Position numbers and translations under genes: made by a program. DNA of 34,181 nt from the NCBI GenBank assembly GCA_903822205.1, contig CAIJOK010000046.1:1-34181 (forward strand), read 5' to 3'. This DNA is from an uncultured beta proteobacterium (GTDB lineage: Bacteria; Pseudomonadota; Gammaproteobacteria; Burkholderiales; Burkholderiaceae_C). Positions 31,268 to 34,181 of the stretch are shown here, one piece after another; within the stretch, counting starts at the first letter, position 1, and each line of letters starts with the position of its first letter. The notes beneath the pieces are model-generated. The model worked only from the letters and a program-made list of their open reading frames with translations. It ran no database searches and was not told the origin of the DNA.

Positions 31268-32716
31268 TTGTCCAATTCCGCTTTACGTCCCCTTGTCGTT
31301 GACCTAGACGGCACGCTGATCAAAACCGACTTGCTGTTTGAGACCGCAAGTCAGTTTGTCCTGACACAGCCGTGGAACATTGGCAAACTGCTGGGCTGGC
31401 TGCTACAGGGCAAGAGCATGCTCAAAGACCATCTGGCCCAAAACACCTTCATCGACGCAGCCGCATTGCCCTACAACGCAGAACTGCTCACCTGGCTCAA
31501 ACAACAAAAGGCGCAAGGCAGGCACATCGTCCTCGCCACTGCCAGCCACCGTCTTTTGGCCGATCAGGTGGCAAAGCACCTTCAACTGTTTGATGAGGTG
31601 TTGGCCACCGAGGGCAGCATCAACCTTAGATCGAATGCCAAGTGTGCCGCGCTGGTGGCCCAATATGGCCCACAAGGCTTTGACTATGTTGGCAACGACT
31701 GGGCTGATCTGCCTGTGTGGCAAAGTGCCAAGCAGGCACATGTGGTCAGCCGTTCGCTCAAGCTGATTGATAAGGTTTGCAGCCAAGGTAATCTGGGCCA
31801 AGTCTTTGGCGACGGCAACCCACCCTTGGCGCAGGCGTTGCTTACGGCCATGCGACTGCACCAGTGGCTGAAAAACCTGCTGATCTTGATCCCTCTTCTA
31901 GCCGCTCACCGCTATGGTGTGGCCAGCAGCGTAGGGGCGGCGCTGTTGGCTTTTTGGGTGTTTGGCCTGACGGCATCCAGTGTCTATTTGCTCAACGACA
32001 TGGTTGATGTGGCAGACGATCGGCATCATGCACGCAAACGTCATCGCCCATTTGCGGCCGGGCACTTGAGCCTGCTGCACGGCTGGCTGGCCTGGCCACT
32101 GCTGCTGATGGGCGCATTCACCTTGTCTATTACGGCGTTACCGTGGACGTTTAGCGTTAGCTTGGGTGCGTACTTTGTGCTGACTGTGGCCTATTCGTTG
32201 CGGCTCAAACAAATCCCGATGATTGATGTGCTCACGCTCGCTGGCCTTTATACGCTGCGCATCATTGCAGGGGCGGCGGCCATTGCCGTGCCACTGACGT
32301 TCTGGTTGCTGTCGTTTTCGATGTTTTTGTTTTTGAGCCTGGCCTTTATCAAGCGCTACAGCGAGCTTAAAACTGCACGCGCCGAGGGCCAAAACACTGC
32401 ACTGCGTGGGCGTGGCTACAACCCGCACGACCTGGATCTGATCGCCAACCTGGGCGGCAGCGCGGGCTACACCGGCGTGCTGGTGCTGGCACTCTACATT
32501 CAGGACGCACACACCGCCAGCCTGTACGCCACGCCGCAATTCATCTGGCTGGCCTGCCCGATACTGCTGTACTGGATCTCGCGTGCCTGGCTGATTGCGC
32601 ACCGAGGCCAGATGCACGACGACCCCATCGTTTTTGCCCTGAAAGACCGCGTCAGTTGGGCCGTGGCAGCGCTGTTTGCAGCAGTGTTTGTGCTGGCCAA
32701 AGTGGCGACTGTATGA
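31268..32716 (+). CDS. HAD phosphatase-UbiA prenyltransferase fusion (DPPR synthase-like)
   Basis: A 482-residue two-domain protein. Residues 1-190 form a HAD hydrolase: DLDGT (Asp12, Asp14), LATASH near 89-94, GNDWAD near 142-147. Residues about 195-482 form a UbiA-type membrane prenyltransferase with about nine helices and the first Asp-rich motif NDMVDVADD (Asn243 onward). This resembles decaprenyl-phosphate phosphoribosyltransferase, which joins PRPP to a polyprenyl phosphate, fused to a phosphatase that could remove the 5-phosphate to give polyprenyl-phospho-ribose. The gene is followed by GtrA and a DprE1-like oxidase, the same pathway. The start is TTG (MSNSALRPLVVDLDG); no in-frame ATG or GTG fits. 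A homogentisate- or haem-type prenyltransferase is less likely because of the HAD fusion and neighbours. Confidence 0.82.
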   Translation: MSNSALRPLVVDLDGTLIKTDLLFETASQFVLTQPWNIGKLLGWLLQGKSMLKDHLAQNTFIDAAALPYNAELLTWLKQQKAQGRHIVLATASHRLLADQVAKHLQLFDEVLATEGSINLRSNAKCAALVAQYGPQGFDYVGNDWADLPVWQSAKQAHVVSRSLKLIDKVCSQGNLGQVFGDGNPPLAQALLTAMRLHQWLKNLLILIPLLAAHRYGVASSVGAALLAFWVFGLTASSVYLLNDMVDVADDRHHARKRHRPFAAGHLSLLHGWLAWPLLLMGAFTLSITALPWTFSVSLGAYFVLTVAYSLRLKQIPMIDVLTLAGLYTLRIIAGAAAIAVPLTFWLLSFSMFLFLSLAFIKRYSELKTARAEGQNTALRGRGYNPHDLDLIANLGGSAGYTGVLVLALYIQDAHTASLYATPQFIWLACPILLYWISRAWLIAHRGQMHDDPIVFALKDRVSWAVAALFAAVFVLAKVATV

Positions 32717-33138
32717 AAAGTGTCGCCCGCATCGCTGGACTGTATGCCGTGTTTGCCACGCTGGCCACCGCTGTCAACATTGGCAGCCAGGCTTGTGTGA
32801 TCTGGCTGTACCACGGCGTGTATGCCGTTCCACTGTCAATTTTGGTCGGAACGGCGGCTGGTTTGCCGGTGAAATACGTGCTGGAAAAGCGCCACATCTT
32901 CGGCTTTGAGTCAGACAACCTGGCACATGACGGGCGCATGTTTGCCTTGTACAGCTTGATGGGCTTGTTCACCACGGCGCTGTTTTGGGTTGTGGAATGG
33001 GCTTTTCACACGGCTTTTGGCACGGATGCCATGCGTTACTTGGGCGGAGCCATTGGCTTGACGCTGGGCTACGTCATCAAATACCACCTGGACAAACGCT
33101 TTGTGTTTGTCAAAAGCAGCGCGGTGGGGGTGGCCTGA
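32713..33138 (+). CDS. GtrA family membrane protein
   Basis: A 141-residue protein with four predicted TM helices (about 8-30, 35-52, 75-98, 108-128), of the GtrA type that is thought to flip polyprenyl-phosphate sugars across the inner membrane. The family ending is GLTLGYVIKYHLDKRFVF. It overlaps the HAD-UbiA stop (ATGA) and its own stop overlaps the oxidase start (TGATG), so the three are one translationally coupled operon. Its place in the pathway would be to carry polyprenyl-phospho-arabinose to the periplasm. Confidence 0.85.
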   Translation: MKSVARIAGLYAVFATLATAVNIGSQACVIWLYHGVYAVPLSILVGTAAGLPVKYVLEKRHIFGFESDNLAHDGRMFALYSLMGLFTTALFWVVEWAFHTAFGTDAMRYLGGAIGLTLGYVIKYHLDKRFVFVKSSAVGVA

Positions 33139-34181
33139 TGGAACTGTACGGCTGGGGCCGCTACCCACGCCAACAGGCTTGCCTGGCTCTGCCCCTGTCG
33201 GCTACGCAATGTGCCGATACGCTGGAGCGAAGCGCCCAGCTGATCGCCTACGGACTGGGTCGCAGCTATGGCGACAGTGCGCTGGCCGCTCAGGTGATGG
33301 GGATGCGTTATCTGGATCACTTTGAGGCTTTTGATTCGCAAAGCGGCGTGCTGACGTGCCAGGCGGGCGTGTCGCTGGATGCCATTTTGCGCACCTTTGT
33401 TCCGCGCGGCTGGTTTTTGCCGGTCACGCCAGGCACGCGCTTTGTCACCGTGGGTGGGGCCATTGCCAGCGATGTGCATGGCAAAAATCACCACGGCGCG
33501 GGCACGTTTGGCGCACAAGTTCAAGGCATTGAACTGCTGCTGGGCAACGGCGAATGCGTGACAGCCTCACCCACTGAAAACACTGAGTTGTTTCACGCCA
33601 CCTGTGGCGGCATGGGGCTGACCGGCATTATCTTGTCGGCCACGCTGCAAATGAAACCGATTGTGGCCAGCAGCATCCTGCAAACCACCGTCAAAGCCCC
33701 TCATCTGGAGTCCGTGCTGGAAGCCTTTGCAGAGCATGCCTCCACCACCTATTCTGTGGCATGGATCGACTGCATCACCCGTGGCAAAGCCCTGGGTCGC
33801 TCACTTTTAATGCTGGGTGAGCACGCCACCGACGGCCAGTTGACGGTGCAAACCAAGCCGCCCACCCCCTTGCCGTTTGACTTGCCCGCTGCACTGCTCA
33901 ACCGCTTTAGCGTGCAAGCGTTCAACACCCTGTATTACGGCCGCATCCGACAAACTGTGAGCCAGCAGCGCATTGCCTTTGAGCCGTTTTTTTACCCGCT
34001 GGATGCCATTGGTCAGTGGAACCGCTTGTATGGCAAACCCGGCTTTGTGCAATACCAGTTTGTGCTGCCCCAAGCAGCAGGTGTGTCTGGTCTGCGCGAG
34101 GTGCTTTCTCGGATTGCCGAATCAGGCCGAGGATCGTTTTTGGCGGTGCTTAAAGTCTTTGGCCCGGCCAATGCCAACTAT
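33138..34181 (+). CDS. DprE1-like FAD-binding oxidoreductase (5' part)
   Basis: The first 348 residues of a flavoprotein that continues past the window edge. The VAO/PCMH FAD-binding domain has GLGRSYGDSAL at about 40-50 and GGAIASDVHGKNHH at 106-119; later YGKPGFVQYQFVLP and SFLAVLKVFGP are present. These match decaprenylphosphoryl-beta-D-ribose 2'-oxidase (DprE1), which oxidises polyprenyl-phospho-ribose at C2' before DprE2 reduces it to arabinose. The region where mycobacterial DprE1 has its inhibitor-reactive Cys is beyond the edge. The start overlaps the GtrA stop (TGATG). A DprE2-type short-chain reductase is expected next but not visible. Confidence 0.85.
   Translation, partial: MELYGWGRYPRQQACLALPLSATQCADTLERSAQLIAYGLGRSYGDSALAAQVMGMRYLDHFEAFDSQSGVLTCQAGVSLDAILRTFVPRGWFLPVTPGTRFVTVGGAIASDVHGKNHHGAGTFGAQVQGIELLLGNGECVTASPTENTELFHATCGGMGLTGIILSATLQMKPIVASSILQTTVKAPHLESVLEAFAEHASTTYSVAWIDCITRGKALGRSLLMLGEHATDGQLTVQTKPPTPLPFDLPAALLNRFSVQAFNTLYYGRIRQTVSQQRIAFEPFFYPLDAIGQWNRLYGKPGFVQYQFVLPQAAGVSGLREVLSRIAESGRGSFLAVLKVFGPANANY

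Overview
The window looks like a chromosomal segment of a betaproteobacterium, most probably Burkholderiales, family Comamonadaceae (Rhodoferax/Polaromonas-like). This rests on the gene content: a cysI-DUF934-cysH-cysD-cysN operon, a one-cysteine DksA, a DUF3567 gene, and waaL-msbA. The family is inferred from protein resemblance and not tested by search. Coding density is high and mostly ordinary, except the first ~4 kb, which is AT-richer and loosely packed.

Layout. Positions 1-4133 are read leftwards: a region of strong inverted repeats bounded by terminator-like hairpins (114-452), a periplasmic solute-binding protein, a chemoreceptor, a tiny lipoprotein and tRNA-Asn(GUU). Positions 4524-7636 (+) hold an O-antigen ligase-family protein overlapping msbA by ATGA. 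Positions 7638-11766 (-) hold a tandem STAS-like protein, a DksA with a ~240-residue basic low-complexity N-terminus, and a CobW/COG0523 GTPase with a His-rich loop. Positions 11953-16838 (+) carry two lipoproteins with Thr-rich DNA-repeat-encoded linkers, followed by a probable outer-membrane beta-barrel. Positions 17018-22364 (+) are the assimilatory sulfate-reduction operon, with overlapping start/stop codons at three junctions.

Positions 22405-24661 (-) hold a lipoprotein, rlmB, a flavodoxin-family protein and DUF3567. Positions 24781-31195 (+) hold a possible leader peptide, acpP, fabF, a small membrane protein, a DegP-type protease, dnaG and a Bax-inhibitor-1/YccA protein. Positions 31268-34181 (+) hold a HAD-UbiA fusion, a GtrA protein and a DprE1-like oxidase cut by the window end. 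Together these three resemble the polyprenyl-phosphate arabinofuranose donor pathway.

The most interesting parts are: (i) the HAD-UbiA/GtrA/DprE1 cluster, which suggests D-arabinofuranose chemistry in a Gram-negative envelope; (ii) the Thr-repeat lipoprotein pair plus beta-barrel, a possible surface system of unknown function; (iii) the unidentified structured region at 114-452; (iv) a 13-G homopolymer and a candidate 11-residue leader peptide in front of acpP; (v) the extended DksA paired with a tandem STAS protein.
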